From an uncultured Paludibacter sp. (lineage in GTDB: Bacteria; Bacteroidota; Bacteroidia; Bacteroidales; Paludibacteraceae), in assembly GCA_937897985.1 (NCBI GenBank), contig CALCBD010000004.1:1-64000 (forward strand): a stretch of DNA of 64,000 nt. The letters are read 5' to 3'. The notes under the pieces were generated by a model that made no database searches, was not told where the DNA came from, and saw only the letters and a list, made by a program, of their open reading frames with translations. Position numbers and translations under genes: made by a program. This document shows positions 34,741-44,893 of this stretch, piece after piece; position 1 is the first letter of the stretch, and each line of letters starts with the position of its first letter.

Positions 34741-37596
34741 ATGAGAAAGACTTTCATCCTTACTTTTCTGTTGTCAGTTGGTTCATTTTTTTTCCACGAT
34801 ATATTTGCAATACCTGCTACTCCCTATCCTGTTAAAATTAATCAGCCCGATGGAACTGAAATCACTATCCGGCTTCACGGTGATGAATTTTACAATTACA
34901 AAACCACAGAAGATGGTTACTTAATTGTTAATGATAAAAATGGTATCTTTAATTATGCTACCCTGCAAAGTGATGGCAGCATCAAAGATACGGGTATAAA
35001 AGCCAAAGACACAAACCGGAGGACTTTGAGTGATAAAAAATTCCTCAAAAATTTAGTTCAGAATATTGACCTGAGAAAAGAAAACTCAAAAATAATTCAA
35101 TCCAGAATTATATCGGCAACCAACTCTGTTGCCCCTCAAAAAGCATTTCCTTTGACAGGCAGCCCCAAATCATTGGTTATTTTGGTTAATTTTTCAGACA
35201 AAAGTTTTGTTACACCTAATCCCCAACAGGCATTTTACAACCTCCTGAACCAGGATGGTTACAGCACCAATGGCGGAACCGGATCGGCAAAAGATTATTT
35301 CAGGGATGCTTCAACCGGTGCATTTGTTCCTCAGTTTGATGTCGCAGGTCCTTATACTCTACCCAATAACATGGCGTATTATGGTGAAAATGTGTCGGAT
35401 AATGACAAAAATCCCCGCCAGATGATTATCGATGCCTGTACACTTGCTGATGCCAATGGCGTCGATTTCTCACAATATGATACAGATAAGGATGGCTATG
35501 TCGACAATGTATTTGTTTATTATGCCGGTAATAATGAAGCTGAAGGTGCTTCTGCCAACACTATCTGGCCACATCGCTGGACTCTTGCCACCACATCGAC
35601 CAGATTTGACGGAAAAATAGTTTTTGATTACGCATGTACTTCCGAGCTCAGAGGCAGTTCGGGCAGCAATATGTGTGGTATCGGAACATTTTGTCATGAG
35701 TTTGGTCATGTTCTCGGTCTGGTTGATTATTATGCAACCGATAACTCAACACACCATACCCTCTCCTACTGGAACATTATGGATGCAGGAGCATATCTCA
35801 ACAGCGGACGAACACCTCCTACCTACTGTGCCTATGACAGGTTCTATTTGAACTGGTTGATTCCTGTAGAATTGAAAAGCCCTCAATCAGCAACATTAAA
35901 TCCTTTGAATACCAGCAACAAAGCATTTATCATTACTCAAAACGGAAATCATAATCTGAATGGTGAAAATCCGAATCCGACAGAATTCTTCACACTCGAA
36001 AACCGCCAGCAAAAAGGCTGGGATGCGTATCTTCCGGGACACGGTCTGCTGATCACGCTCATCAACTACAACAGTAATACCTGGTCGTTTAATACACCGA
36101 ACAATAATCCTTCAGCCATGGGAGTCGACATCATCGAAGCCGATGGACAGGCCGACGATACAAGTTTGGGAGGAGATCCTTTTCCCGGAACCAGAAACAT
36201 AACTTCTTATAATCCGAAATTACGTTCGGGTACTGTCATCAACAAACCTATCACCTATATTACCGAGAGCAACGGTATCATAACCTTCAGATTCATGGGC
36301 GGAGGTAAAGTGCCTACAATCCAGACATTCAACACTCTCAATCTTTTTAATACGGTACAGGGAACACCTTCAGCAACACAAAAAGTAAAAATTTATGGCA
36401 AATTACTCGAAGATAGTTTGCGGATAAGTTTTTCTAATAACATCCATTTCGAAATGAAGATGCAGAATGAAAATGATACAAAATGGAGAAAATACATAGC
36501 ACTTTCGCCCGTTGATTCCGTGATCGACAGTACTTACCTGATGATAAGATATAACCCGACTGAGCCATCGTTTGACGACACACATAACGAAACACTGATT
36601 ATGTCATCGAAAAATGCGGAAACTATTAAAACCCTGATTTATGGCAAGTCTTCGCGGCCTGTTTATGTAGTACCACCATTAGCAAACGAGGCAAAAGATG
36701 TAACTCTTGGAAGTTTCGTAGCCAACTGGAATCCGGTTTTTGATGCAAGTGGTTATTATTTAACTATTTACAGTCTATCCGACGGTGAATCAGTTCGTAA
36801 ACAAGGTTTTAACAATGGAATCGGTAATTATTACGACTGGACAATTTCCGCTGAAAATGTTACTACTTCGGAGAATTTCAGCGGCGACAGCATTCCCGCC
36901 ATTCAGTTTAAAAAAACGGGGGAATTTATACAAACCGAAACTTATCTGATTCCGGTGAGCGAATTATCATTCTACATAAAATCCATGTCCGAAACAAACG
37001 GAAATTTATTAGTGGAAGCCTGGAATGGGAATACATGGAAAACCATTGATAATCTCCCGGTGATTCTGACTCTGGCCGGCACAAAAACTTATCAGTTTAC
37101 TGAAACAAACAATTACACCCGTTTCAGACTGACATTTACTAAAAATACCGGTTATGCAGTTGTTGATGATGTCAATGCAGGATTTTCAAAGTCAATTGAC
37201 TATATCGCTGTAAATAAATGGGTTAAGAACACAGCCGACACTGTATACAACCTTATTTCGAACCGTAGTCACTATTATAAAGTAAAAGCAAGCGACCGGA
37301 CAATCGATGTTGCCAATACAATAAAATATGAGAATATAACAGATTTTTCAAACATTATTGAAGTTAAAACATTAGAAGACAAAAACATAAATTCGTTAAG
37401 GACGCTGGTACAAAGCGACGGAAGTGTCAAAGTTATTTTGCCTGATATTGAGAATCATATATTTGTATACAATGTTTTGGGTCAAAAATTAATGGATATT
37501 ACTCCCGGATACAATATTATTAACATCACCGGATTACCACCAGATATGATTTATATTATACAATCGGGAAAACGCAGATCAAAAGTAATATTATAA
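34741..37596 (+). CDS. Secreted M6-family metalloprotease, T9SS cargo
   Basis: A 951-residue secreted zinc protease. A signal peptide (MRKTFILTFLLSVGSFFF) and a propeptide-like region precede the catalytic domain (about 130-510). The zinc motif is CHEFGHVLGLVDYY with His319, Glu320, His323 and Asp329. Downstream are beta-sandwich and FN3-like parts (VANWNPVFDASGYYLTIYS) and a T9SS sorting domain at the end (NHIFVYNVLGQKLMDI). M6 proteases (immune inhibitor A type) degrade extracellular proteins. The start is placed at the ATG at 34741 because the promoter -7 box covers the earlier in-frame codon. The gene is flanked by gene remnants upstream and a terminator downstream, so it is probably monocistronic. 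Confidence 0.9.
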   Translation: MRKTFILTFLLSVGSFFFHDIFAIPATPYPVKINQPDGTEITIRLHGDEFYNYKTTEDGYLIVNDKNGIFNYATLQSDGSIKDTGIKAKDTNRRTLSDKKFLKNLVQNIDLRKENSKIIQSRIISATNSVAPQKAFPLTGSPKSLVILVNFSDKSFVTPNPQQAFYNLLNQDGYSTNGGTGSAKDYFRDASTGAFVPQFDVAGPYTLPNNMAYYGENVSDNDKNPRQMIIDACTLADANGVDFSQYDTDKDGYVDNVFVYYAGNNEAEGASANTIWPHRWTLATTSTRFDGKIVFDYACTSELRGSSGSNMCGIGTFCHEFGHVLGLVDYYATDNSTHHTLSYWNIMDAGAYLNSGRTPPTYCAYDRFYLNWLIPVELKSPQSATLNPLNTSNKAFIITQNGNHNLNGENPNPTEFFTLENRQQKGWDAYLPGHGLLITLINYNSNTWSFNTPNNNPSAMGVDIIEADGQADDTSLGGDPFPGTRNITSYNPKLRSGTVINKPITYITESNGIITFRFMGGGKVPTIQTFNTLNLFNTVQGTPSATQKVKIYGKLLEDSLRISFSNNIHFEMKMQNENDTKWRKYIALSPVDSVIDSTYLMIRYNPTEPSFDDTHNETLIMSSKNAETIKTLIYGKSSRPVYVVPPLANEAKDVTLGSFVANWNPVFDASGYYLTIYSLSDGESVRKQGFNNGIGNYYDWTISAENVTTSENFSGDSIPAIQFKKTGEFIQTETYLIPVSELSFYIKSMSETNGNLLVEAWNGNTWKTIDNLPVILTLAGTKTYQFTETNNYTRFRLTFTKNTGYAVVDDVNAGFSKSIDYIAVNKWVKNTADTVYNLISNRSHYYKVKASDRTIDVANTIKYENITDFSNIIEVKTLEDKNINSLRTLVQSDGSVKVILPDIENHIFVYNVLGQKLMDITPGYNIINITGLPPDMIYIIQSGKRRSKVIL

Positions 37597-37608
37597 TATC
37601 AATATATG

Positions 37609-37651
37609 ACTTTCCGTCAATGACTTACGAGCCCGGCGGAAAGTTTTTTTT
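37609..37651 (+). terminator. Terminator after the M6 protease gene
   Basis: An 8-bp stem ACTTTCCG/CGGAAAGT (37609-37616 with 37637-37644) with a 20-base loop and a run of eight T. Confidence 0.75.
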
Positions 37652-37696
37652 AATCACCTTCAGCTCTTTCAATAGTTTTATTTATTATCAAAAAAT

Positions 37697-39331
37697 ATGT
37701 TATCAGCAGACGGACTCGCAGTAGAATTTAACGGTCAAACACTTTTCAAAGATATTTCATTCGTTATCAACGAAAAAGACAGAATTGCTTTGATGGGAAA
37801 AAACGGAGCCGGAAAATCAACTTTGTTAAAAATATTATCCGGTTTGCGTGAACCGACACGTGGATCAATTTCCTATCCGAAGGACACTATCATCTCCTAT
37901 CTGCCCCAGCATTTGCTTACTGAAGATACCAGGACTGTTTTTGAGGAAACGGCTCTCGCATTTTCCGAAATTACAGCTATGGAGAAACAAATTGAGGCGA
38001 TGAATGAGGAACTTTCTGTCCGAACTGACTATGAATCGGATAGTTATATGGAGTTGATTGAAAGGATGTCAGCCTTAAGCGAACAGTTTTACAGCATCGA
38101 AGAAATCAACTATGATGCTGATATCGAGAAGACTTTAACAGGATTAGGATTCACGCGTGAAGATTTTAACCGAAAAACGTCCGAATTCAGTGGTGGCTGG
38201 CGAATGCGTATTGAACTGGCAAAGATATTACTGAAACGACCTGATATTATTTTGCTCGATGAACCTACCAATCATCTTGATATTGAATCCATTCAATGGC
38301 TCGAGGATTTTCTGATTAATTCAGCCAAAGCAGTTGTCGTAATTTCTCACGACAGGGCATTTGTTGATAACATCACTACGCGTACCATTGAAGTGACCAT
38401 GGGACGAATTTACGATTATAAAGCAAAGTACTCTCATTATCTGGAGCTTAGAAAAGAAAGACGTGAACAGCAACAAAAACAGTATGATGAACAGCAAAAA
38501 ATGATAGCCGAAACTACCGAATTTATTGAGCGATTCAAAGGAACCTATTCCAAGACACTTCAGGTACAATCGCGTGTTAAAATGCTCGAGAAATTAGTTC
38601 CTGTCGAAGTGGACGAAGAAGATACTTCAAGACTCAGATTAAAATTTCCACCCGCACCACGCTCCGGCAACTATCCCGTGACAGCCGAACAAATAGGAAA
38701 ATGTTACGGTGATAAAAGAATTTTTGCTAACGCCAGTTTCATGATTGAACGCGGTGAAAAGATAGCTTTTGTAGGAAAAAATGGTGAAGGAAAATCAACG
38801 CTTGTCAAATCAATCATGGGTGAAATTGAACATGAAGGCCGGCTTTCGCTTGGTCACAATGTCAAAATCGGTTATTTTGCTCAGAATCAGGCATCGCTTC
38901 TGGACGATAGCCTCACTGTTTATCAAACCATTGACGATATTGCCGTGGGCGATATCCGTACAAAAATCAAAGACTTGTTGGGCGCCTTTATGTTTGGTGG
39001 CGAAGAATCTTTTAAAAAGGTAAAAATTCTGTCGGGAGGAGAACGCACTCGTTTGGCGCTTTTAAAATTGTTGCTTGAACCGGTCAATCTGCTGATTTTG
39101 GATGAACCTACCAACCATTTAGATATGAAAACGAAAGATATACTGAAACAGGCTTTGGTTGATTTTGACGGTACACTGATAGTAGTTTCACACGATCGTG
39201 ATTTTCTGGATGGACTCGTAACTAAAGTTTATGAATTCGGAAATGGTAAAGTTATTGAACATCACGAAGATATTTATGGATTCTTAGCCAAAAAGAAACT
39301 GGAAAACCTGAGGGAAATTGAAAGAAGATAA
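37697..39331 (+). CDS. ABC-F family ATPase
   Basis: A 544-residue soluble protein with two ABC cassettes and no membrane helices. First cassette: Walker A GKNGAGKST and Walker B LLDEPTNHLD preceded by SGGWRMRIELA. Second: GKNGEGKST, LSGGERTRLAL and LILDEPTNHLD. Between them lies the charged, coiled-coil linker of ABC-F proteins (about residues 240-310, rich in Lys, Gln and Glu). ABC-F proteins act on the ribosome as translation factors or in antibiotic protection. Which of these applies cannot be decided here; the plain genomic setting suggests a housekeeping factor. Confidence 0.92.
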   Translation: MLSADGLAVEFNGQTLFKDISFVINEKDRIALMGKNGAGKSTLLKILSGLREPTRGSISYPKDTIISYLPQHLLTEDTRTVFEETALAFSEITAMEKQIEAMNEELSVRTDYESDSYMELIERMSALSEQFYSIEEINYDADIEKTLTGLGFTREDFNRKTSEFSGGWRMRIELAKILLKRPDIILLDEPTNHLDIESIQWLEDFLINSAKAVVVISHDRAFVDNITTRTIEVTMGRIYDYKAKYSHYLELRKERREQQQKQYDEQQKMIAETTEFIERFKGTYSKTLQVQSRVKMLEKLVPVEVDEEDTSRLRLKFPPAPRSGNYPVTAEQIGKCYGDKRIFANASFMIERGEKIAFVGKNGEGKSTLVKSIMGEIEHEGRLSLGHNVKIGYFAQNQASLLDDSLTVYQTIDDIAVGDIRTKIKDLLGAFMFGGEESFKKVKILSGGERTRLALLKLLLEPVNLLILDEPTNHLDMKTKDILKQALVDFDGTLIVVSHDRDFLDGLVTKVYEFGNGKVIEHHEDIYGFLAKKKLENLREIERR

Positions 39332-39541
39332 TACTTCTCCACACTGATATATGGCTCAATGAGAAATCAGTAGTGTACGATGAGGCAATCTCAAAAGTCC
39401 ATGTGAATATTCCGGAATTACTAATTGTAAGTTAGTTATTGAATATATTGTTTTTGAATGCAAAGTCGCTTATGCACAAAACCACAAAAATGTTTTCTTC
39501 GTGTCGTAACGATTTCGTGACTTAGTATTTATCAGGATAGT

Positions 39542-39720
39542 TATCTTTGCTTCAATAAGTATAGTTAACCATGGACGTACAACATAGAATAAATGGTGAA
39601 CTATAGCTTGTAAAAAATACCGTTGTTAAGCGGGTTTTTCGGATTAGAGCCCTGAAAACTTTCGGGGTATTAAACAGTATGACGGGATTTTCGATCCCGT
39701 CTTACGTTAGCAAAACTTTG
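39542..39720 (+). ncRNA. Possible structured small RNA
   Basis: The 464 bases between the ABC-F gene and dapA hold no gene. A -7 box TATCTTTG (39542-39549) is followed by three possible hairpins: TATAGTTAACCAT with ATGGTGAACTATA (39560-39572 with 39593-39605, 12 of 13 paired), a CCC-GAAA/TTTC-GGG stem at about 39650-39667, and GACGGGAT/ATCCCGTC (39681-39688 with 39694-39701). GTACAA near 39578 could also pair with TTGTAC near 39717. No T tract ends it, and no known RNA family is recognised. Confidence 0.3.
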
Positions 39721-39795
39721 TACTTTGAATGAGGATATCCGGCAATACGACGTAATTGCAGTAAAGCCGGTACTGTTTGAGCAACCTGCTCAGAA

Positions 39796-40680
39796 TCAAA
39801 TCAGTTGATTCAGAACAAATCTGATTTTCTCGTAAGTTTTAATTGTATTGGGCACTAAAGGAAGACGCAATTTATTTTCAATGAATCCCATTACGGCCAG
39901 CATACTTTTCACACCGGCAGGATTGCCTTCGACAAAAAGCAGCTCAATCAACTCAGTGAAACGATAGTGGATGGTTCGTGCATTTTTATAATCACCATCA
40001 AGGGCAAGACGCACCATTCGGCTGAATTCACGCGGAAAAGCATTACCTATCACCGAGATAACTCCCACAGCACCTAAAGTAATCAGCGGGAATGTAATGC
40101 CATCATCACCCGAAATGACCATAAAATCTTCAGGTTTGTTTTTGATAATGTCGTCAATTTGTGAGAAATTACCCGAAGCTTCCTTGATAGCACAAATATT
40201 TTTAAATTCGTTGGCGAGCCTTAATGTGGTTGATGCCAGCATATTAACACCAGTCCTCCCGGGCACATTGTATAAAATCACAGGAAGTGGTGAAGCCTGA
40301 GCAATAGCTGCATAATGCTGATAAAGACCTTCCTGAGAAGGTTTATTGTAATATGGAGTAACTGATAAAATTGCATCTACTCCGCTGTATTCAAAATGTT
40401 TAAGTTTTTCGACCACCGCTTTAGTATTGTTGCCACCTACTCCCAGCACTATGGGTAACCGGCCTGCAACACAATTAATTACAAATCGTGTCACTTCATC
40501 TTTTTCTTCTTCGGTAAGAGTAGGAGTTTCGGCTGTAGTTCCGCAAACCACTATATAGTCGGTACCGTTTTTGATCAGATGTTCCACAACACGCGCCAAC
40601 GCATCAAAATCTATTGATTCATCTGTTTTAAAGGGTGTGATCAACGCCACACCCATTCCTGTCAGTTTATTATTAATCAT
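39796..40680 (-). CDS. dapA: 4-hydroxy-tetrahydrodipicolinate synthase
   Basis: A 294-residue aldolase-type enzyme that condenses pyruvate with aspartate semialdehyde, the first step of the diaminopimelate/lysine pathway. Tyr137 (VILYNVPGRTG) and the Schiff-base Lys166 (CAIKEASGN) are in place, and GTTAETPTL is the phosphate-binding-like loop of the family. dapF and dapL lie 3-5 kb away on the other strand. A -7 box (TATTTTTG on the minus strand, 40707-40714) lies 26 bases upstream. Confidence 0.96.
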   Translation of the reverse strand: MINNKLTGMGVALITPFKTDESIDFDALARVVEHLIKNGTDYIVVCGTTAETPTLTEEEKDEVTRFVINCVAGRLPIVLGVGGNNTKAVVEKLKHFEYSGVDAILSVTPYYNKPSQEGLYQHYAAIAQASPLPVILYNVPGRTGVNMLASTTLRLANEFKNICAIKEASGNFSQIDDIIKNKPEDFMVISGDDGITFPLITLGAVGVISVIGNAFPREFSRMVRLALDGDYKNARTIHYRFTELIELLFVEGNPAGVKSMLAVMGFIENKLRLPLVPNTIKTYEKIRFVLNQLI

Positions 40681-40706
40681 TCGGTAGGAAAAATACTAAT
40701 TTGTTG

Positions 40707-40714
40707 CAAAAATA
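40707..40714 (-). promoter_or_regulatory. dapA promoter, -7 box
   Basis: On the minus strand TATTTTTG fits TAnnTTTG. The start point would be about 20 nt before the dapA ATG. No clear -33 TTG is seen. Confidence 0.5.
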
Positions 40715-40719
40715 CGCTT

Positions 40720-41298
40720 TTAATCGCTTGTTTGTATACTTTTGATATAAAAAATTATCTGATTGTAGATAAAACCGGCATTTACCTCAACTAAAGATTC
40801 TTCTGTCTGATTAGAAATACTCTCCATATCAATCAGAAAATCGTAGATTTCGCTGTTATTACGTTTTACTCCGGTTTTTAGTCCGACATTCGCATATAAT
40901 GCTATGTATTGTAACGGAATTATCTCATTTTCAGTGATATCAATCAGTAAATCGTAAGTTGTATTTTCTAATTCCCGAATAAAAGATTCATTGGGACGCC
41001 GAAAAAAATCAGTATCTTTTTTATTCAGAATTTTATAATCGGGCAGAATCGCTGTGTTGATTTGCTTTTTATCCACATAACCCCATGCACTTACTTTTTT
41101 CCCATCGGCTGTGAGATTTTGTATAATTTTCCTAATTCCGGGATTTTTCTCCATTTCATCACTTTCGAAAAGCAATAATACCGATCGTGCATTTTCATAT
41201 TTCACAAACCTGCGTTCTCTTTGTTCGACAAGCCGGTGACTTTTTATTCTCCTGTTAAAGACGTACCTTATTATTTTTTCGAATAATTTAATTTCCAT
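40720..41298 (-). CDS. DUF6913-like conserved protein
   Basis: A 192-residue cytosolic protein, from MEIKLFEKIIRYVFNRR. A basic N-terminus is followed by a Rossmann-like alternation of strands and helices (NARSVLLLFES, VSAWGYVD, TYDLLIDITENE). It resembles a Bacteroidota family of unknown function (DUF6913). A longer frame runs to 41436 but overlaps the promoter: TAACTTTG on the minus strand (41314-41321) sits 16 bases before the ATG at 41298. Gene function is unknown; the position between ligA and dapA gives no clue. Confidence 0.75.
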   Translation of the reverse strand: MEIKLFEKIIRYVFNRRIKSHRLVEQRERRFVKYENARSVLLLFESDEMEKNPGIRKIIQNLTADGKKVSAWGYVDKKQINTAILPDYKILNKKDTDFFRRPNESFIRELENTTYDLLIDITENEIIPLQYIALYANVGLKTGVKRNNSEIYDFLIDMESISNQTEESLVEVNAGFIYNQIIFYIKSIQTSD

Positions 41299-41313
41299 TT
41301 CTTCATTTTTTTG

Positions 41314-41321
41314 CAAAGTTA
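41314..41321 (-). promoter_or_regulatory. Promoter -7 box for the DUF6913-like gene
   Basis: On the minus strand TAACTTTG fits the consensus. The leader would be under 12 nt. It fixes the start of the downstream gene at 41298. Confidence 0.55.
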
Positions 41322-41441
41322 CTTTTTTTTTCGTCCAATAAAAATCCGGCTTAAACCAAATTTTAAATTGAACTCCAATTGTCTGTATATTAGCCACACA
41401 GACCGGAACAAACAAAAACAATTTCAGCAAAACCAAAAAAA

Positions 41442-43478
41442 TCAGAACAATGTCCCTGTAAATCCTTCAGTTTTATCCTCCTGTTTTCCGAGCATTTTCA
41501 AAAATTCAGATTCATCAACCAACCGTATTCCGAGTTTTTCGGCTTTTTTTAATTTTTCGGGCCCCATATTTTCACCCGCCAGTATAAATGATGTTTTTGA
41601 CGAAACACTTCCGGCATTTTTACCACCATTTTGTTCTATCATCGCTTTATATTCATCCCTTGAATTCAATTTAAAAGTTCCGCTGATCACAACCGTAAGT
41701 CCCTGTAATGCATTTCCCGAAGTCACCAGCTTATCGGGATGAACTTCCATTTGCAGACCATAATTTTTCAAACGATTGACGACTGAGATATTCCTTTCAT
41801 CCGAAAAATATTTGAGAATACTTTGTGCTATCCGTTCTCCGATTTCATCAACCGAGATAAGTTCGTCGAAACCGGCAGATTCAAGCCGATCGATGCTTTT
41901 AAATGCCATAGCCAGCTTTTTGGCTACTGTTTCACCGACGAATCGTATGCCAAGTGCAAATAACACTCTTTCAAACGGCACATTCCCCGAGTTCTCCACT
42001 GATGCTTTGATGTTCAACGCTGATTTATTTCCGAGTCTTTCCAGTCTTGCTAAATCCGGAACTTTAAGTTCGTAAATATCAGCTATATTATTCAAAAGAC
42101 CGTTTTCGTAGAGCAGGTTTATAGTTTCACTTCCCAAACCATCAATATTCATTGCTTTACGACTGACGAAATGCTCAATTTTACCTTTGATCTGAGGTGG
42201 ACAAGCATTTTCATTCGGACAATAATGGGCTGCTTCACCTTCATAACGGATGAGTTCAGTTCCACATTCGGGACATTTGGTGATAAACTGAACTTTATCG
42301 CCCAACAACAAGCGTGCATCAACATCTACAGCAGTAATTTTCGGAATTATCTCACCCCCTTTTTCAACATACACCATATCACCAATATGCAAATCGAGTC
42401 CTTTGATGATATCAGCATTGTGTAGCGATGCTCTCTTAACGGTTGTACCCGATAGCTGAACCGGATCAAGATTGGCTACAGGAGTAACTGCTCCCGTTCG
42501 TCCTACCTGAAACGAAACTGAATTGAGACGGGTAACTGCCTTTTCGGCCTGAAACTTATAAGCTATGGCCCATCGTGGCGACTTGGCAGTAAACCCGAGG
42601 TTTTTCTGTTGGTTAAGGGAATTGATTTTTAACACTACACCATCTGTCGCAACTGCTAAATTTTTTCTTTCAATGTCCCAGTAATTAATAAAAGCGGCTA
42701 CTTCCTGAATATTACTGCATACTTTAATTGCAGACGAAATTTTGAATCCCCACGATCCGGCAGCTTCCAGATTTCCGGAGTGAGTTGAAGCTGGTAAATT
42801 TTCGCCCAGCAAAGAATAAAAAAAGGCGTCCAAACTGCGCGATGCCACCACAGCCGGATTTTGCAGTTTAAGTGTTCCTGAAGCAGCATTCCGCGGATTG
42901 GCAAACAATTGTTCTTCCTGTGCTTCTCGTTCACGATTCAGGCTGTCAAACACAGCCCAGGGCATTAATATTTCTCCCCGAATTTCAAATTTATCAGGAT
43001 AATTTTCGCCCATTAAACGCAAAGGTATACTCCGGATGGTTTTAACGTTAGCAGTCACATCATCTCCTTTTTCACCATCACCGCGTGTAACCGCTCTCAC
43101 CAACAAACCGTTTTCGTATAAAAGTGAAATCGAAGTTCCATCGTATTTCAACTCACAAACTACTTCGAACGGTTCATTCAGTAATTTCATTGTACGGTCA
43201 TAAAAATCCTGAACCTCTTCTAAGGAATAAGTATTACCGAGTGAAAGCATCGGATAATTATGTGTTACCTGTTCAAAACCACTAACTATATCGCTGCCAA
43301 CCCTTTGTGAAGGAGAATTCGGGTCATAATATTCAGGATGTGCGAGCTCCATATCCTGTAATTGCTTCATTTTCAAATCAAATTCATAATCTGAAATAGT
43401 AGGTTCCGAAAGCACATAATAGTTGTAATTATGCATTTCGAGTTCACGTCGTAATGAATCAATTTGTTCTTTTAACAT
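41442..43478 (-). CDS. ligA: NAD-dependent DNA ligase
   Basis: A 678-residue LigA with all domains: Ia and adenylation domain with the AMP-accepting Lys111 (CELKYDGTSI), an OB fold, a four-Cys zinc finger (CPECG...YCPNENACPP), helix-hairpin-helix repeats and a C-terminal BRCT domain (about 600-670, GLTVVISGTF). It seals nicks in replication and repair using NAD+. Length is normal for the family. A -7 box TACTTTTG (minus strand, 43518-43525) lies 40 bases upstream. Confidence 0.97.
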   Translation of the reverse strand: MLKEQIDSLRRELEMHNYNYYVLSEPTISDYEFDLKMKQLQDMELAHPEYYDPNSPSQRVGSDIVSGFEQVTHNYPMLSLGNTYSLEEVQDFYDRTMKLLNEPFEVVCELKYDGTSISLLYENGLLVRAVTRGDGEKGDDVTANVKTIRSIPLRLMGENYPDKFEIRGEILMPWAVFDSLNREREAQEEQLFANPRNAASGTLKLQNPAVVASRSLDAFFYSLLGENLPASTHSGNLEAAGSWGFKISSAIKVCSNIQEVAAFINYWDIERKNLAVATDGVVLKINSLNQQKNLGFTAKSPRWAIAYKFQAEKAVTRLNSVSFQVGRTGAVTPVANLDPVQLSGTTVKRASLHNADIIKGLDLHIGDMVYVEKGGEIIPKITAVDVDARLLLGDKVQFITKCPECGTELIRYEGEAAHYCPNENACPPQIKGKIEHFVSRKAMNIDGLGSETINLLYENGLLNNIADIYELKVPDLARLERLGNKSALNIKASVENSGNVPFERVLFALGIRFVGETVAKKLAMAFKSIDRLESAGFDELISVDEIGERIAQSILKYFSDERNISVVNRLKNYGLQMEVHPDKLVTSGNALQGLTVVISGTFKLNSRDEYKAMIEQNGGKNAGSVSSKTSFILAGENMGPEKLKKAEKLGIRLVDESEFLKMLGKQEDKTEGFTGTLF

Positions 43479-43957
43479 ATTTCGCCGGGTTGAGTTGAGA
43501 TGAATAAAGAGGAATTACAAAAGTAATTAAATGAAAATTACTAAACAAATCTGTAAGTCATTCCTGATTTGAAACATTCGTATTTTAAAAATAGTTCACT
43601 TAAAATCAAATGTAAAAACTATTGATTATAGATACCTGAAATCTTTAAAAAAATATCAGATTATTATTTCATCTCCTAATTATTAATTATTTTGAAACTT
43701 TTAATTATAATTATTTTAATAAATGAAACTTTATCCTGATTTATAGTTTTTTTCATCAGCCTTTAAAATTATTAATCAAATAAAATATCTAATTTTGTAA
43801 ACTTATTGAGAGTAATTGTGTTTATATATCAGGTAGATAAGAGAATTTGTACATAAAATTACCGGGGGAGAGAGGTAAGGTTAATTTAAAGAAAGTAAGA
43901 AAAATATAATTTATAATTGCTGATTTATCATAATCAGCAAAAAACAAAAAGCACAGG
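43479..43957. promoter_or_regulatory. Divergent promoter region between ligA and dapF
   Basis: No gene is seen in these 479 AT-rich bases. The ligA side has TACTTTTG on the minus strand at 43518-43525. The dapF side has TAATTTTG at 43790-43797, which would give a leader of about 150 nt. A GGGGGAGAGAGG stretch lies at 43863-43874 within that leader and is not near a start codon. I see no riboswitch that I can name, although a lysine-related leader would be the obvious one to test. Confidence 0.45.
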
Positions 43958-44788
43958 ATGAAATTTACAAAAATGCATGGTACCGGTAACGACTATATTT
44001 ATGTTAACGGTTTTGAAGAAAATATTGAAGATCCGGCCGGATTTTCGGTTAAGTACAGCGACAGACACAAGGGAATCGGTTCAGATGGTTTGGTTTTGAT
44101 TTTACCTTCTGAAAATTGTGATTTTAAGATGCGGATGTTTAATGCGGATGGCTCTGAAGCCGAAATGTGTGGAAACGCGTCACGCTGCATAGGTAAATAT
44201 GTGTATGACAAAGGATTGACTGATAAAAAAACAGTTACACTCGAGACTCTGGCCGGGATAAAAGTTTTGGAACTTTTTGTAGACGCTGACAACAAAGTGG
44301 AAAAAGTAACCGTTGATATGGGCGAACCAATCATCGGGGCGGCTCAGGTGCCTGTCCTATCGTCAATGGCAAAAGTGATCAATGAACCAATGACATTTGG
44401 CGGGCAGCTCAACTACAACATTACAGCCGTATCAATGGGAAATCCGCATGCAGTTATCTTTACCGGCAATATCCATTCACTTGATTTGCCAAAAATAGGA
44501 CCTGTTATCGAAAATGATCCTGTTTTCCCTCATCGTACCAACACCGAATTTATCGAAATTGTAAACAAAGACTATATCAAAATGCGTGTTTGGGAACGTG
44601 GTTCAGGCGAAACAATGGCCTGTGGTACAGGTGCCTGTGCATCGGTGGTTGCCGGTGTACTCAACGGATTAATCTCAAATAAAACCACTGTTGAATTATT
44701 AGGCGGTGAACTGACGATTGAATGGAAAGAAAACAACCACGTTTATCTGACCGGTCCGGCAACCATGGTTTTCGAAGGAGAGATATAA
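43958..44788 (+). CDS. dapF: Diaminopimelate epimerase
   Basis: A 276-residue enzyme converting LL- to meso-diaminopimelate. The two catalytic cysteines are Cys71 (EMCGNASRC) and Cys222 (MACGTGACAS), and the N-terminus KMHGTGNDY is diagnostic. The next gene, 105 bases on, encodes DapL, which makes its LL-DAP substrate, so the pair forms one pathway unit. Confidence 0.97.
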   Translation: MKFTKMHGTGNDYIYVNGFEENIEDPAGFSVKYSDRHKGIGSDGLVLILPSENCDFKMRMFNADGSEAEMCGNASRCIGKYVYDKGLTDKKTVTLETLAGIKVLELFVDADNKVEKVTVDMGEPIIGAAQVPVLSSMAKVINEPMTFGGQLNYNITAVSMGNPHAVIFTGNIHSLDLPKIGPVIENDPVFPHRTNTEFIEIVNKDYIKMRVWERGSGETMACGTGACASVVAGVLNGLISNKTTVELLGGELTIEWKENNHVYLTGPATMVFEGEI

Positions 44789-44893
44789 TAAACCATCCTG
44801 TTAATATCGAATTAAATTACACTGAATTATAAATTTCATATTTTGTTTAACAATCTACCATTAACGAAATAACATCAATAACAAAAAATATTT

